The position numbers and the translations under genes are program-made. DNA of 64,000 nt from Bacteroides_E sp964528875. Lineage in GTDB: Bacteria > Bacteroidota > Bacteroidia > Bacteroidales > Bacteroidaceae. The stretch's first letter is position 1, and each line of letters starts with the position of its first letter. The notes under the pieces are model-generated. The model saw only the letters and a program-made list of their open reading frames with translations, had not been told where the DNA came from and ran no database searches. The stretch lies in assembly GCA_964528875.1 (NCBI GenBank), contig CAZGUI010000004.1:18925-82924 (forward strand). Direction: 5' to 3'. This document shows, piece after piece, positions 44,237 to 52,877 of this stretch.

Positions 44237-45775
44237 TTAATCTTGAATTAAATCAACTGCATAGAAAGCTCTTTTTCCTGAAGGGAAAATACCAGTTATA
44301 AACAACACCGGATTAGTTGACTTAGATGCTGCTTTCATCTCTTCTTCAAGATCACTCACCTTACGCATTGGTTTATCATTTACACGTAATATAATAAATC
44401 CTTTCTTTATTCCTGCTTTAGCCATTTTACCAGCAGTTACACCAGAAACTTCTAATCCATAGCCAAGATTTAACTCTTTTTTCTTTTCATCAGAAAGCTC
44501 AACAAACCCTGCGCCTAACAATTCCATGTCAGCATCTTTTACAATCTTGGTTGTACCTTGCTCGTTCTTTAATACTACATCAATCTCTTTCTCTTTTTTC
44601 TGACGTATAACTTTTACTCTTACTTTATCACCGGGACGATGTTTAGCCAAAGCTTCTTGAAGAGAAGCAAAGCTAGATACTTTTTTACCATCTATGCCTA
44701 TAATAACATCATTCTCCTTTAAGTCTGAATTAGCAGCTGCACCACCATCAACAATTTCTGAAATTAAGAACCCTTCGGAAACACCTAGTTCCTTAGCTTT
44801 TTCTTTTACTTCTTCGGTTAAACTTGGATCACTATAGAAGAATCGATCATCAGATAAAGACATTCCTTTAACTCCTAACAATGCACGTTGGACTGTACCA
44901 TATTGTTTGATATCAGTAATAACCTTTGTCATAATAGACGAAGGAATAGCAAATCCATAACCTGCATAAGTTCCGGTTGGAGAAGTTAAGACAGCATTAA
45001 TTCCTATTAATTCTCCTTTTGAATTAACTAGTGCACCTCCACTATTTCCTTGGTTAATAGCTGCATCTGTTTGAATAAACGATTCTATACCACCATTATA
45101 AACACCTAAAGACCGTGCTTTTGCACTTACAATACCTGCAGTTACAGTAGACGTTAAGTTAAAGGGATTACCAACAGCCAACACCCACTCTCCTACTTTT
45201 ATGTCTTCAGAATTTCCAATAGGGATAGTGGGTAAATCATCTTTCGCTTCTACTTTAACCAAAGCCAAATCTGTACTAGGATCAGTTCCAATTATTCTAC
45301 CAATAAATTCACGATGGTCGTTTAGTTTTACAGTAATTTCATCGGCTCCTTCAATGACGTGATTATTAGTAACGATGTAACCATCTTTTGAAATAATTAC
45401 CCCAGAGCCAAATCCAACACGTGGTTCAGTTTGATATTGACGTTCACCTCCTCCTCTTGGATCACCAAAGAAGAAATCAAAGATGTCGGGAGCACGTCTT
45501 ATGGTTTTTGTTTTTGAAAGCTGAGTGGAACGTATGTGAACCACAGCATTTACAGATGATTCTGCTGCAACAGTTAAGTCTACAGGTTGGGCATCCATAC
45601 GATTAAAAGCTGCTGTCTGAGTTAACGGACTTTGCTCAAACACCTCATTAAATGTTTTCACTGACTCTAACTTGTTTGAACGCTCTGCAACTTTATAGGC
45701 TGTAACTCCAGCCACTCCTGCAGAGAGTAGAACAAGCAGAGAAATTCCTAAAATGTTTTTACTTATTCTTTTCAT
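44237..45775 (-). CDS. degP: Do family periplasmic serine endopeptidase (DegP/HtrA)
   Basis: The 512-residue protein has an N-terminal signal or anchor (about 8-26). The S1C protease domain carries the triad His139 (TNNHVIEG), Asp169 (STDLAL) and Ser245 (GNSGGA). Two PDZ domains follow (about 300-400 and 430-505). An acidic/Gly loop near 100-115 corresponds to the regulatory LA loop. It degrades or refolds damaged envelope proteins. Monocistronic upstream of rpoD. It contrasts with the cytoplasmic protease at 15016. Confidence 0.95.
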   Translation of the reverse strand: MKRISKNILGISLLVLLSAGVAGVTAYKVAERSNKLESVKTFNEVFEQSPLTQTAAFNRMDAQPVDLTVAAESSVNAVVHIRSTQLSKTKTIRRAPDIFDFFFGDPRGGGERQYQTEPRVGFGSGVIISKDGYIVTNNHVIEGADEITVKLNDHREFIGRIIGTDPSTDLALVKVEAKDDLPTIPIGNSEDIKVGEWVLAVGNPFNLTSTVTAGIVSAKARSLGVYNGGIESFIQTDAAINQGNSGGALVNSKGELIGINAVLTSPTGTYAGYGFAIPSSIMTKVITDIKQYGTVQRALLGVKGMSLSDDRFFYSDPSLTEEVKEKAKELGVSEGFLISEIVDGGAAANSDLKENDVIIGIDGKKVSSFASLQEALAKHRPGDKVRVKVIRQKKEKEIDVVLKNEQGTTKIVKDADMELLGAGFVELSDEKKKELNLGYGLEVSGVTAGKMAKAGIKKGFIILRVNDKPMRKVSDLEEEMKAASKSTNPVLFITGIFPSGKRAFYAVDLIQD

Positions 45776-46199
45776 ATTTTTAAGTTTAGTGTTTTTATTT
45801 CTCTACGTTAAACTAATAACAAAAACCATTCTAACCTATATTTGGTTCTCCTTTTTCCTGAATTTTAACAGCGATTAGAGTAAAAATCGGACATTTTTAC
45901 ACTCCTTATGACACTTTTCGCCAGATTAGGCAGTTATCATCTATTTTTAATAATCGCCCGTTTATTTTTAAAAGTATCTTAAAAAACAAGACTTTATGAA
46001 CATTGTACATCTTTTATTCTAATAACTCCTATTATCTATACCTTAATATCAACGTCAAAAAAGACAGCCCTAATTATTCAGTTAGAAGCTTTATTTTCTT
46101 TAAGTTATTATTATAACTAAGGTAAATTATATAGAAAACAAAAGAGCAGAAAGTATGAAACTTCCTGCTCTTTTGTTTTTAGACTTTTATATTAAAGAC
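45776..46199. other. Intergenic region between degP and a lipoprotein gene
   Basis: These 424 A+T-rich bases contain the degP upstream region and, at 46138-46176, the terminator of the next gene. I see no ORF with credible coding character and no structured RNA. Confidence 0.4.
46138..46176. terminator. Terminator of the 11-mer-repeat lipoprotein gene
   Basis: A 12-bp stem pairs 46138-46149 with 46165-46176, with a smaller inner stem; T-rich flanks lie on both sides. It lies 24 bp past the stop of the minus-strand gene. Confidence 0.8.
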
Positions 46200-46589
46200 T
46201 TATTTCAATAAATCTTTAGCTGCATTAGCTGCTTCATTTACAGCATCAGCTGCTTTTTCTTTAGCAGAATCAACAGCTTCGTTCACAGCGTCAGCTGCTT
46301 TTGCTTTAGCTGTTTCAACAACTTCTTTTAATTCTTCAAGTCTTGCTTTTTCTTGTTCAGTTAATTTTTCTGCTTCATTTTTAGCTTTTTCAACTAATGC
46401 GTTGTATTCAGCTTCTAAAGCAGCCAACTGATCAGTAGTATATTCTACAGCGTTGTCTACATTGTTTTCAACAGCTTCTTGTGCTGCATTTACAACTTCA
46501 TCAACAGTAGGTTCTTCTTTTTTTGCTTGAGAACCTCCACAAGCTAATAGCAACGATATAGTTGCTATCATTAATAATAATTTCTTCAT
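46200..46589 (-). CDS. Ala/Glu/Lys-rich helical lipoprotein with 11-residue repeats
   Basis: The 129-residue protein has a lipoprotein signal (lipobox LLLAC, Cys17). The mature part is almost entirely amphipathic helix. Its C-terminal half repeats an 11-residue unit (KAADAVNEAVD, then KAADAVNEAAN), the pattern of LEA-like and apolipoprotein-like proteins and of some coiled-coil lipoproteins. No enzymatic motif. It may bind membrane or peptidoglycan or act in stress protection; none of this is proven. Monocistronic. Confidence 0.7.
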   Translation of the reverse strand: MKKLLLMIATISLLLACGGSQAKKEEPTVDEVVNAAQEAVENNVDNAVEYTTDQLAALEAEYNALVEKAKNEAEKLTEQEKARLEELKEVVETAKAKAADAVNEAVDSAKEKAADAVNEAANAAKDLLK

Positions 46590-46709
46590 AAGTTAATAAT
46601 AATTAATTTGTTTCTGAATAGCTCACAAAGTTAGTGTATATATTCATATAATTAACAAGATTCTACTCTTTTTTTACAATTCGATGGAAAACGATTGAAT
46701 TATCTAAAA

Positions 46710-47555
46710 TTACCTAATCGTCAAATAGAGTAGTTCTTCTTTATTACCATTGAAAACATTTAAATCGACAAGTTCTTTTATTCCGGGTATAATACCAACA
46801 TCCGTATATTGCCAAAACTTCCACTCACCCTCATATTTTACTTTGGGCACATAGTAATGTGCAATCCAATAAGGATACTGATTGAAATCACTGTGAGAAA
46901 GATGATGCGATTTGAATTTATATGATGTATATAATATGGGCTTAACCTTGTAATGTTTCTCAATGATGTCTAACCAGATTTTTACACTATCTTGAAGGTC
47001 TTGAGAAGACATATTTCGAGGTTTAACCTCAATATCTAATACGGGAGGTAAATCGCCTAATTCTAAAAGAACATTATTTATAAAAAAGTCGGCCTGTTTC
47101 TTAGCTGGGGTTTTGGGTATATAATAATGATAGACACCACGAATTAAATTTGCTTCTTTAGCCGATTTGAAGTTTCTTTCGAAACTTTCATCCTTAAAGT
47201 CCCCCCCTTCTGTTGCTTTAATAAAAACAAAATCTAAAGGTACAGTTGTATTTTTGGTTTCTGTGATTTTCTCCCACTCAATGTTACCTTGATGTCTCGA
47301 TACATCTAATCCATAAATGTAATCACCATCAGGGATACAAACCCCATAGGCACGAATCCCTATGCATTTTTGCCAACGATATTTATAAGGAGAGATGAAA
47401 AAGTAATAAAAAGCCAAGAAAAAAACACAAGCTAATACAGCAAATAGCAAATAATGAACCCAAAGAGGAAGAATAAATTGTTTCCTTTGTTTTTTACGAA
47501 CAGAAACTTTCTTCTTTTTCTTCTTTTTTTTAGGTGATGTTTTCTTAGCTACCAT
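46710..47555 (-). CDS. Membrane-anchored GH25 family muramidase
   Basis: The 281-residue protein has an extremely lysine-rich N-terminus (residues 3-25), one membrane span (about 33-53) and a glycoside hydrolase 25 domain (about 80-275). The catalytic-site residues Asp84 (LDVSRHQG) and Asp174/Glu176 (VLDIEV) are present, along with KATEGG. It probably cleaves peptidoglycan in the periplasm while tethered to the inner membrane. It is downstream of the phosphofructokinase gene but separated by a terminator. Confidence 0.88.
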   Translation of the reverse strand: MVAKKTSPKKKKKKKKVSVRKKQRKQFILPLWVHYLLFAVLACVFFLAFYYFFISPYKYRWQKCIGIRAYGVCIPDGDYIYGLDVSRHQGNIEWEKITETKNTTVPLDFVFIKATEGGDFKDESFERNFKSAKEANLIRGVYHYYIPKTPAKKQADFFINNVLLELGDLPPVLDIEVKPRNMSSQDLQDSVKIWLDIIEKHYKVKPILYTSYKFKSHHLSHSDFNQYPYWIAHYYVPKVKYEGEWKFWQYTDVGIIPGIKELVDLNVFNGNKEELLYLTIR

Positions 47556-47567
47556 AAATTAAAATAA

Positions 47568-47603
47568 ACCGATAGTGGTATATGTAAAGTAACCACTATC
47601 GGT
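47568..47603 (-). terminator. Terminator of the PPi-phosphofructokinase gene
   Basis: A perfect 12-bp stem ACCGATAGTGGT/ACCACTATCGGT (47568-47579 with 47592-47603) is followed on the minus strand by TTTATTTTAATTT. It lies 22 bp past the stop and 13 bp before the GH25 start. Confidence 0.85.
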
Positions 47604-47624
47604 AATTATGAATAATAAGTATGT

Positions 47625-49283
47625 TTATTTATTATTTTGCTCTAATTGTAGAGTTTTAGTAGATTGATCACAAACCTCTGTTGGACCAAAGTATTGAATA
47701 GGTCCTGGATAAACATAACAAGTTTCCTCTGCCCATTTTTCTCTATTGGCTACAAATTCCTTGAATGGGGCAGCATCTAGTTCAACTAAAGCTTTTTGTA
47801 TAACAGGTTTCATCTCTCCGTGACGACGCTCCATATTCATCATCATTGTAATAGGCACACCACCTGCAATCCATTCTTCAGCAGGACTTGTTGTGTTTCT
47901 AATGGATGACATATAACCCGTTTTACCACTTTCAATTAAAGCAGCTGCATTGTAACCTAAAGAGTAGCAATAGTCAGCATCAAAGTTGGATGGAGCTGCA
48001 CAACGCCCTTCATAACCAAAGAAGTGATGTAAAGGAGCGAATGATCCTACATATTTACCTTCTGCTTTCCATTCGTTCAGCTTGTTGTCAACCATTTCTG
48101 AAAGTAGTTTCTCTGTTTCAATTCTTGAAACTTGTACATTTCCATGAGGGTCACGATCCATAGATAACTGAAGAGCTACAGCTTCGGGAAGACTAGCATA
48201 AGTTGCAGCATTCTCTGAAGAAAGTTTACTAATGATATAGTCTCTTTGATGACCTGCTTTAATATGTGAGAATTCTTCTGCATTTTCTGCTAAGAAGTCA
48301 TTTAACTCAGCAATTAAACGTTTCATTGCCGGAATAAACTCTATGATTCCTTCTGGAATAAGAACAGTACCAAAGTTATTTCCTTGAGCTGCACGCTGTG
48401 CAATAACAGTAGCAATTTGTTCTACAACCTCATCTAAAGAGTATTCTTTTTCAGCTACCTCTTCTGAAATTAAACAAATGTTAGGTTGTGTTTGTAGTGC
48501 ACACTCCAATGCAATGTGAGAAGCAGAACGTCCCATTAATTTAATGAAGTGCCAATATTTTCTAGCAGAGTTACAATCTCTTTGGATGTTCCCAATAACT
48601 TCTGAATATACTTTACAAGCTGTATCAAAACCGAAAGAAGTTTCTATCCAATCATTTTTCAAGTCGCCATCGATTGTTTTAGGACAACCTACTACTTGGA
48701 TACCATATTTCTTTTGTGCAAAATATTCAGCTAAAATACACGCATTGGTGTTAGAGTCATCTCCTCCAATCATCACTAAAGCTGTAATATTCAATTTCTT
48801 TAGAATCTCATATCCTTTTTCAAAATCCTCTTCAGTTTCCAACTTAGTTCTTCCCGAACCTATGATGTCAAAACCTCCGGTATTACGATATTCATCAATT
48901 ATATCGCCTGTTAATTCTTTATATTCATGATTAATTAAACCACCAGGTCCTAGAATAAAACCATATAGTTTATTCTCTTCATTCATCTTTTTTAGACCAT
49001 CAAAAAGGCCTGAAATAACATTGTGTCCTCCGGGAGCTTGTCCACCGGAAAGAATAACTCCTACATTAACAGCAGGAAAATTCATTTGCTCATCCGATTC
49101 TACAAATTTAAGAACAGGCATACCGTAGGTATTAGGAAATAATTCTTTTATCTCCTTTTGGTTGGCTACAGATTCTGTTGCAGCTCCCTGTTCTATTTTT
49201 ACATTCCCTTTCAAAGACTTAGGTAGCTTAGGCTGGTAGTCAGCTCTAGCTATTTGTAATGCACTTTTAATCATTTTGTTCAT
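47625..49283 (-). CDS. pfp: Pyrophosphate--fructose 6-phosphate 1-phosphotransferase
   Basis: The 552-residue enzyme is of the long PFK family (plant PFP beta-like). The GGDD motif (GGDDSNTNACILAEYF) and PKTIDGDLKND are the determinants of PPi rather than ATP use, and MGRSASHIALECALQ is the substrate loop. It reversibly phosphorylates fructose 6-phosphate in glycolysis using pyrophosphate, which saves ATP in anaerobic Bacteroides. Monocistronic, with a -7 element upstream. Confidence 0.93.
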   Translation of the reverse strand: MNKMIKSALQIARADYQPKLPKSLKGNVKIEQGAATESVANQKEIKELFPNTYGMPVLKFVESDEQMNFPAVNVGVILSGGQAPGGHNVISGLFDGLKKMNEENKLYGFILGPGGLINHEYKELTGDIIDEYRNTGGFDIIGSGRTKLETEEDFEKGYEILKKLNITALVMIGGDDSNTNACILAEYFAQKKYGIQVVGCPKTIDGDLKNDWIETSFGFDTACKVYSEVIGNIQRDCNSARKYWHFIKLMGRSASHIALECALQTQPNICLISEEVAEKEYSLDEVVEQIATVIAQRAAQGNNFGTVLIPEGIIEFIPAMKRLIAELNDFLAENAEEFSHIKAGHQRDYIISKLSSENAATYASLPEAVALQLSMDRDPHGNVQVSRIETEKLLSEMVDNKLNEWKAEGKYVGSFAPLHHFFGYEGRCAAPSNFDADYCYSLGYNAAALIESGKTGYMSSIRNTTSPAEEWIAGGVPITMMMNMERRHGEMKPVIQKALVELDAAPFKEFVANREKWAEETCYVYPGPIQYFGPTEVCDQSTKTLQLEQNNK

Positions 49284-49360
49284 TGTTTTATTTAAAGATG
49301 TATTAATTCTTCAATCTATTTTCTTGTTCTTAATAAGTCTGTTTTATCATTGAAAAACTC

Positions 49361-49368
49361 CAAACATA
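49361..49368 (-). promoter_or_regulatory. -7 element of the PPi-phosphofructokinase gene
   Basis: The minus strand reads TATGTTTG, matching TAnnTTTG. The predicted leader is about 75 nt. The -33 element is not clear. Confidence 0.45.
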
Positions 49369-49527
49369 ATAATTTTTCAACAAATAACTTCTCTAAAAAA
49401 CAAACAGTCTAAAATTTTCCATTTATAACGTTTGTTTTTTGACTCAACAAAAATAACCTTATTTCACTAGAAAACATAAAAAACCAACAATAACCTATTC
49501 ACTTTCACGTATAATTAATAATATCCA

Positions 49528-49535
49528 TATCTTTG
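49528..49535 (+). promoter_or_regulatory. -7 element of the acyltransferase gene
   Basis: TATCTTTG matches TAnnTTTG, and TTTCAC lies about 20 bp upstream as a weak -33. It ends 24 bp before the ATG at 49560. Confidence 0.5.
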
Positions 49536-49559
49536 TTGAATAAATAAACAAAAGGAAAG

Positions 49560-50120
49560 ATGAAACAAAAGATCTATAGCTTTATATATAACAAAATGTT
49601 GGGTTGGAAAACAGATATGAAAGTAGAGCTCGATGACAAATGTATTGTCTGTGTAGCTCCACACACATCTAATTGCGACTTAATTATGGGTAAGTTGTTT
49701 TATGGAGCTCTTGGAGAAAAAGACAGTCATTTTATGATGAAAAAAGAGTGGTTCAAATTCCCTTTTGGTTTCTTCTTTAAAAGAGCTGGAGGTATACCTG
49801 TAGATCGCAACAGGAAGACCTCTTTGGTAGATCAAATGTCTGAAGTTATTTCTCAACACCAAAAGTTTCACCTGGCTATTACCCCTGAAGCTACACGAAA
49901 ACCCAACCCGGAATGGAAAATGGGATTTTACTATATTGCACTGGGTGCCAATGTACCTATTATACTTGCCGGTATTGATTATGAAAAGAAATGCATTACA
50001 CTGGGAAAAAAAATGATACCTACCGGAAATGCTGAAGAAGACTTGAAAGAAATCAAATTGTTTTTCAAAGACTTTAAAGGTAAACATCCTGAGAACTTTA
50101 ATTTAGGAACTATAGATTAA
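49560..50120 (+). CDS. 1-acyl-sn-glycerol-3-phosphate acyltransferase-like protein
   Basis: The 186-residue protein has the HxxxxD acyltransferase motif (His35-Asp40, APHTSNCD) and the later GGIPVDRNRK and TPEATRKPNPEWKMGFYYIA blocks, which match the lysophosphatidate acyltransferase superfamily. It lacks N-terminal membrane spans and is shorter than classic PlsC. An acyl donor and acceptor cannot be assigned firmly; a membrane-surface role in lipid synthesis is likely. The nitrilase gene follows after 7 bp. Confidence 0.8.
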   Translation: MKQKIYSFIYNKMLGWKTDMKVELDDKCIVCVAPHTSNCDLIMGKLFYGALGEKDSHFMMKKEWFKFPFGFFFKRAGGIPVDRNRKTSLVDQMSEVISQHQKFHLAITPEATRKPNPEWKMGFYYIALGANVPIILAGIDYEKKCITLGKKMIPTGNAEEDLKEIKLFFKDFKGKHPENFNLGTID

Positions 50121-50127
50121 TACTCCA

Positions 50128-50916
50128 ATGAATAACTTGAATGTATCTTTAATACAACAAACCATAATTGAAGATCAACCCAAGGAGAATTTACTGATAA
50201 CTTATAATAAACTCCTTTCATTAAAAGGTAAAACAGATATTGCAATTCTTCCTGAGCTTTTCACTACAGGTTTTGCTTTAAAAAATCTCGCTCTTGCTGA
50301 AACGAATCATGGAGCAACGCTCAATCAGATAAAAGACTGGGCTTCTTCTTTACAAATGGCTATTGCGGGTAGTTTTTTGGCTACAGATGGTGAGAGGTAT
50401 TATAATCGTGCTTTCTTTATTACTCCAAACAAGGAAACATTTTTCTACGATAAGAGGCATCTTTTTCCTTTAGGAAGAGAAGGAAAGATTTTGACTACCG
50501 GACATCAATTAGATACTATTATTACTTATAAAGGATGGAATATCAAGTTACTGGTTTGTTATGACTTGAGATTCCCGGTGTGGAGCAGAAATTTAGATTC
50601 AGCTTATGATTTATTGGTTTATGTATCCAATTGGCCTACTGCACGAAATTTGGTATGGGAAACGTTGTTAAGAGCTCGCGCCATTGAAAATCAAGCTTAT
50701 GTCATTGGTGTAAACAGAATTGGTGTAGACGGGAACAAGGTTGAGCATCATGGCAACAGTTGTATTTATGATCCTCAAGGCAGTCTGTCAGCTGTAGCCC
50801 AATTGAATACAGAAGAGATTTTAAATGATACCTTATATATTGACAAAGTAAAAGGGTGTCGTGCGAAATATCCTTTTTGGAAAGATGCTGATGCGTTTAC
50901 TCTTACAGGTTTATAG
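50128..50916 (+). CDS. Nitrilase-superfamily amidase (YafV/omega-amidase like)
   Basis: The 262-residue carbon-nitrogen hydrolase has the full catalytic triad Glu43 (LPELFTTGF), Lys109 (YDKRHLFPLG) and Cys144 (LLVCYDLRFPVW). The RFPVWSRN and NWPTARNLVWETLLRARAIENQ segments are characteristic of the YafV/omega-amidase branch. That branch deaminates alpha-ketoglutaramate or similar monoamides and would release ammonia. It shares a transcript with the acyltransferase and is convergent with dinB. Confidence 0.87.
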   Translation: MNNLNVSLIQQTIIEDQPKENLLITYNKLLSLKGKTDIAILPELFTTGFALKNLALAETNHGATLNQIKDWASSLQMAIAGSFLATDGERYYNRAFFITPNKETFFYDKRHLFPLGREGKILTTGHQLDTIITYKGWNIKLLVCYDLRFPVWSRNLDSAYDLLVYVSNWPTARNLVWETLLRARAIENQAYVIGVNRIGVDGNKVEHHGNSCIYDPQGSLSAVAQLNTEEILNDTLYIDKVKGCRAKYPFWKDADAFTLTGL

Positions 50917-50917
50917 G

Positions 50918-52003
50918 TTAGGTCCAATTGCTAAACTCAAAACTTAATTGCTCCCACACCTCTCCAATCTCATTTTCTGGTGTGGGATTAGATACAGATA
51001 GTCCAATTAAACGTATGGAACGATTTTTACAATCAATGGTTTGAAGCAACTGTTTTGACAGACTTAAAATCTCTTTTAATTCAATTAAAGGGTGATTCAA
51101 AGTATGACTTCGTGTTAACTGGGTAAAATCATCAAAACGAATCTTTAAGGTCAATGTATTTCCTTTGAATTCATTCTTTTCTAGTCTGGAGACCAACTCT
51201 TGAACTACATGGTATAACTCAATAATTATTGAGGATTTTAACTGAACACTTTTCTCTAAAGTGTTTTCACACCCTACTGATTTTCGCTCTCTATAGGGTT
51301 CAACAGGACGCAAATCTACTCCTCTTGAAAAATCATAATAGAATTTACCTGACTTACCAAAATGACGTTTCAGGGCTTCTTGTGAAAGAGCTTTTAAATC
51401 GATTCCCTTATGAATACCCAATTGGTGCATTTTTTTTGCTGTTACAGGTCCTACTCCCCAAAAAGATTCAATAGGAAGATTTTCAATGAACTCCACAGCC
51501 TGATTGGGATGAATAGTACACAAACCATCGGGTTTTCTTAAGTCTGATGCAATTTTTGCTAAGAACTTATTGTATGAAACACCGGCAGATGAAGTTAAAT
51601 GCAACTCTTTTTTAATACTTGCTTTTATCTCTTTAGCAATAGTTACAGCCAGTGGAATATCAAAGTTATTCTGAGTAACATCCAAAAAAGCTTCATCTAA
51701 TGAAAGAGGTTCTATTATATTGGTGTATTTTCTAAATATCTCATGAATATTTCTAGATACTTCTTTATAAACTGACATACGACCGGGAACAAAGATTAAA
51801 TGAGGACATAATTTTTTAGCTCGCAATGAAGGCATAGCAGAACGTACACCAAACTTACGAGCCTCATAACTAGCAGCAGCAACCACTCCTCTTTTAGAGG
51901 CATGACCAACTGCAACGGGTTTGCCTCTTAATTCAGGGTTATCACGTTGTTCAACAGATGCAAAAAATGCATCCATATCAATATGAATAATTTTACGAAT
52001 CAT
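50918..52003 (-). CDS. dinB: DNA polymerase IV
   Basis: The 361-residue Y-family translesion polymerase has the metal-binding Asp in IDMDAFFASVE (8-18) and the catalytic SLDEAFLDVT (about 101-110) in the palm. Helix-hairpin-helix segments follow (GVGPVTAKKMHQLGI), then a little-finger domain. The standard C-terminal clamp-binding motif is likely near LSFEFSNW. Its stop abuts that of the nitrilase gene with one intervening base, so the two transcripts must overlap at their 3' ends. Confidence 0.95.
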   Translation of the reverse strand: MIRKIIHIDMDAFFASVEQRDNPELRGKPVAVGHASKRGVVAAASYEARKFGVRSAMPSLRAKKLCPHLIFVPGRMSVYKEVSRNIHEIFRKYTNIIEPLSLDEAFLDVTQNNFDIPLAVTIAKEIKASIKKELHLTSSAGVSYNKFLAKIASDLRKPDGLCTIHPNQAVEFIENLPIESFWGVGPVTAKKMHQLGIHKGIDLKALSQEALKRHFGKSGKFYYDFSRGVDLRPVEPYRERKSVGCENTLEKSVQLKSSIIIELYHVVQELVSRLEKNEFKGNTLTLKIRFDDFTQLTRSHTLNHPLIELKEILSLSKQLLQTIDCKNRSIRLIGLSVSNPTPENEIGEVWEQLSFEFSNWT

Positions 52004-52156
52004 TTATGAAATATCTATCAAGCTCTAAGGTACTATTTAAAACAATATTTCATTATAACTTCAGGAGACTATCAAAAGATTGATGTTTTTAATCATTTAA
52101 AATGTAGAAAAACACATTAAAGCTAGAGTATTCAAAGTTGATGATAGTGTATAAAA

Positions 52157-52188
52157 AATAGTAGTAAGGTTCTACTTACTACTATTTA
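52157..52188 (-). terminator. Terminator of the 143-residue exported protein gene
   Basis: A perfect 13-bp stem pairs 52157-52169 with 52176-52188 around a 6-nt loop. On the minus strand it is followed by TTTATA. It lies about 54 bp past the stop. Confidence 0.75.
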
Positions 52189-52241
52189 AGGTGTTATTAA
52201 TGTTATATAAAGAAGATAACTCATTAAAGATCAATAATAAT

Positions 52242-52673
52242 TTAATTTAATATTGTCCATCTTCCTCTATTTCCTTTTTTGTTTTTATACCGATTATAAT
52301 TGCGACGATCTTTGTTGTATTCTCTTTTCTCCAAAATATAGTCCATCCGTTTTTCCCAGTCTTTTCGTTGAGTCTTAGTCAAGACCTTATTTATTTTTTT
52401 GTCTCGCTTTTTATTCAACTTAATGATTTTCTCAAGCTGTTTATCTCTACTTATGCGACTCTTAAAAATTGCAGTCCTTTCAGCATAATAATCCCGATAG
52501 ATTTCATTCAGTTCACTTCGTTGTTTTTGGGTAAAGTTTTTAAAGAAAGCAAATATCTCACCCTTGTGTTGTTCATCAAACCAACTTCTGTCTTGCCAAT
52601 TATATCCTCTTTGAGCAAATCCCATTGTGGTAAACAGGAATAATGCACTGAGTATAAATAATGTCTTCTTCAT
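52242..52673 (-). CDS. Small exported basic helical protein
   Basis: The 143-residue protein has a signal peptide (about 1-20, cut after GFAQ). The mature part is highly basic and helical, with FTQKQRSELNEIYRDYYAER and LTKTQRKDWEKRM. The TQKQR/TKTQR placement recalls the LTxxQ motifs of Spy/CpxP-type periplasmic chaperones, but similarity is faint. The last 25 residues are Arg/Asn/Tyr-rich. Monocistronic; the function is not assigned. Confidence 0.55.
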   Translation of the reverse strand: MKKTLFILSALFLFTTMGFAQRGYNWQDRSWFDEQHKGEIFAFFKNFTQKQRSELNEIYRDYYAERTAIFKSRISRDKQLEKIIKLNKKRDKKINKVLTKTQRKDWEKRMDYILEKREYNKDRRNYNRYKNKKGNRGRWTILN

Positions 52674-52877
52674 CTATTTTTTTTATAGTTAATTGTTTAT
52701 TTTTCAAGTAAATCTAACACAATAACATTATAAAGAAAAGCTTGTTCTTTATTTTCTAGTGAATTAACAATTATATCTAACCAAAAAACATAGTAAAAAC
52801 ACTAAATACAATAGAGATTGTACTTATATAGAGTGTGAAATATTGTCAAAAAAAAGGACAAAAGAGAACAATTCTAA

